From assembly GCA_019925105.1 (NCBI GenBank), contig JAHGAU010000045.1:107625-171624 (forward strand): a stretch of 64,000 bases of DNA, in the 5' to 3' direction. Source of the stretch: Niebla homalea (Eukaryota > Ascomycota > Lecanoromycetes > Lecanorales > Ramalinaceae). Below, piece by piece: positions 62,811 through 64,000 of this stretch. A program made the translations under genes and the position numbers. The number at the start of each line of letters is the position of its first letter. Position 1 is the first letter of the stretch. The notes below the pieces were generated by a model, which made no database searches, was not told the origin of the DNA, and worked only from the letters and a program-made list of their open reading frames with translations.

Positions 62811-64000
62811 TTAATTAATTAAAGGAAAAATATATAAGTAAATAAGAATAAATATTAAAAGTTATAATAAGGAATATATTTTTAATAAATATTATTAAGT
62901 ATAATAATAAGCATTAAAAAAATTTATATAAAGGTTAGAAAGCTATCCGATATAATAGATAATTATTTTATTTTTTTCTTCTTTTTTTTGCCCTTTTAAG
63001 AAGTAATATATAAGCAGTAATAACTATAATAAACTATTACCCTTTAATTACTTTCTTAATATTAATATAATAAATTAATAAAGAAATAATATTAATAAAT
63101 AAGTATAAATTAAATAGTTACGTATAATACTATTTTAAATACGTTAATAAAGAGAGATATTAAGATTTATAAAAAAATTTAAATAAATTTACTTAAACGA
63201 TTAAGCCTTCTTAAGATATACTTAAAGTTACATAATAAACTTATTTAAAATATACTTAATAATAACGGGATTAAAAGAAATATTAAAAGTATATAAATAA
63301 AAAAATAAAGTAAAAAGTAATTAATTATAAAATCTTATCCTTATAAAGGGTAATATTTATAATCTTTTAATAAGCAAAATAAAATATATTATACTTTTAT
63401 ACGGATTAAACGTATTATACTTAAAAAAGATATAAATATAGGTAGCCCAAGCTTTAAAATAGATAAACGTAAAGTATTAAAGTTATTATTATTAATAAAT
63501 TAAAATAATAAAATTAAAAAGTTACCCTTAAGAAAATTAAATCTTAATATATTTATTTATTATTATTAAATAAGATTTAAGAATAAAGCTATAAAAAAGT
63601 AAATAAATATATATATAAATAACGTTAAAGGATAAGAAATATTTATTAATAATACGTAATATTAAAAGGGTAAATTTATTATAAAGGGAATAAAAATAAA
63701 TTAATACCGTATTAATACTTCTTTAACTTTTATATTTATAATAATTTAAATTATTAAAAGGATATTATAAAAGGTATATATATAATTAAAATATATATAA
63801 ATAAATATAATATAATCTAAAGCATAATAATATTAAGGGTAATACTTTATTATAAAGGGAGTTAAAAAGGGGAAAGTATAAAAAATATAAAACTTACGGA
63901 TAAATATATAAAGGAAAAGAAATATTAAAAAGGTTAATTAAAGGTAAAATCGATTTATATATACTTTAAAAAGAAAAGATATAACGGATTATTATAATAA
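62811..64000. repeat. Repeat R1, copy 3, runs off the window
   Basis: Same order and orientation as 12,341-13,750 without the 189-bp insertion: shared starts (TTAATTAATTAAAGGAAA), middle (AATAATAACGGGATTAAAA) and end (ATATAACGGATTATTATAAT). Differences are mostly transitions. Confidence 0.7.

Overview
The window is nuclear DNA of a filamentous ascomycete (Pezizomycotina). Genes carry many short introns (45-250 bp, GT..AG with CTAAC or CTGAC-like branch sites), and the gene set is fungal: LOV photoreceptors with RGS-like and PAS parts, verprolin, a glutaredoxin-like protein, EMC5, LSm8, Nop4. Class or species cannot be fixed from the sequence.

The layout has three parts. Bases 1 to about 15,400 and about 44,450 to 64,000 are very A+T-rich repeat blocks. 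In them CpA/TpG is nearly absent while TpA is abundant and CpG survives, which is the pattern of repeat-induced point mutation (RIP). Between them lies a gene island of ordinary composition with sharp edges. No gene outside the island looks functional.

Island, left to right: a divergent pair of LOV photoreceptor genes (LOV-PAS on minus, RGS-LOV on plus); a small cytochrome b5-like heme protein; NOP4 (four RRMs, ribosome biogenesis); a possible unrecognised small gene; a bZIP-like gene; a 4.3-kb stretch without a recognisable gene; translation factor eEF1B-alpha; directly next to it a decayed Hsp104/ClpB pseudogene; the meiotic MutS homologue MSH5; EMC5; LSM8 (U6 snRNP); a Tma17-like proteasome-chaperone candidate; an HpcH/HpaI aldolase; a glutaredoxin-like protein; and verprolin/WIP (VRP1). 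Most are unrelated housekeeping genes. The only evident functional grouping is the two photoreceptors, which share one 879-bp intergenic region and the same order of domains. Exons were spliced by hand and checked for phase; all start sites are inferences.

Left repeat block: a Tad-like LINE on the plus strand (endonuclease and reverse-transcriptase motifs full of RIP stops, ending in an ATCA-repeat tail at 12,341) is split by a complete 7.66-kb Ty3/Gypsy element on minus, with 333-bp LTRs and target duplication AAACG. Beyond it come a repeat called R1 here, a 189-bp MITE-like insertion, an inverted LINE 3' end that partly escaped RIP, an LTR relic, and three GC-rich hairpins at the border.

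Right repeat block: an inverted LINE copy split by a short LTR element (two 166-bp LTRs, target duplication GTAAG), a partial R1 copy, a RIP-degraded Gypsy pol on plus, and a further R1 copy running off the window end. The nesting and the uneven RIP allow the order of insertions and RIP episodes to be read.
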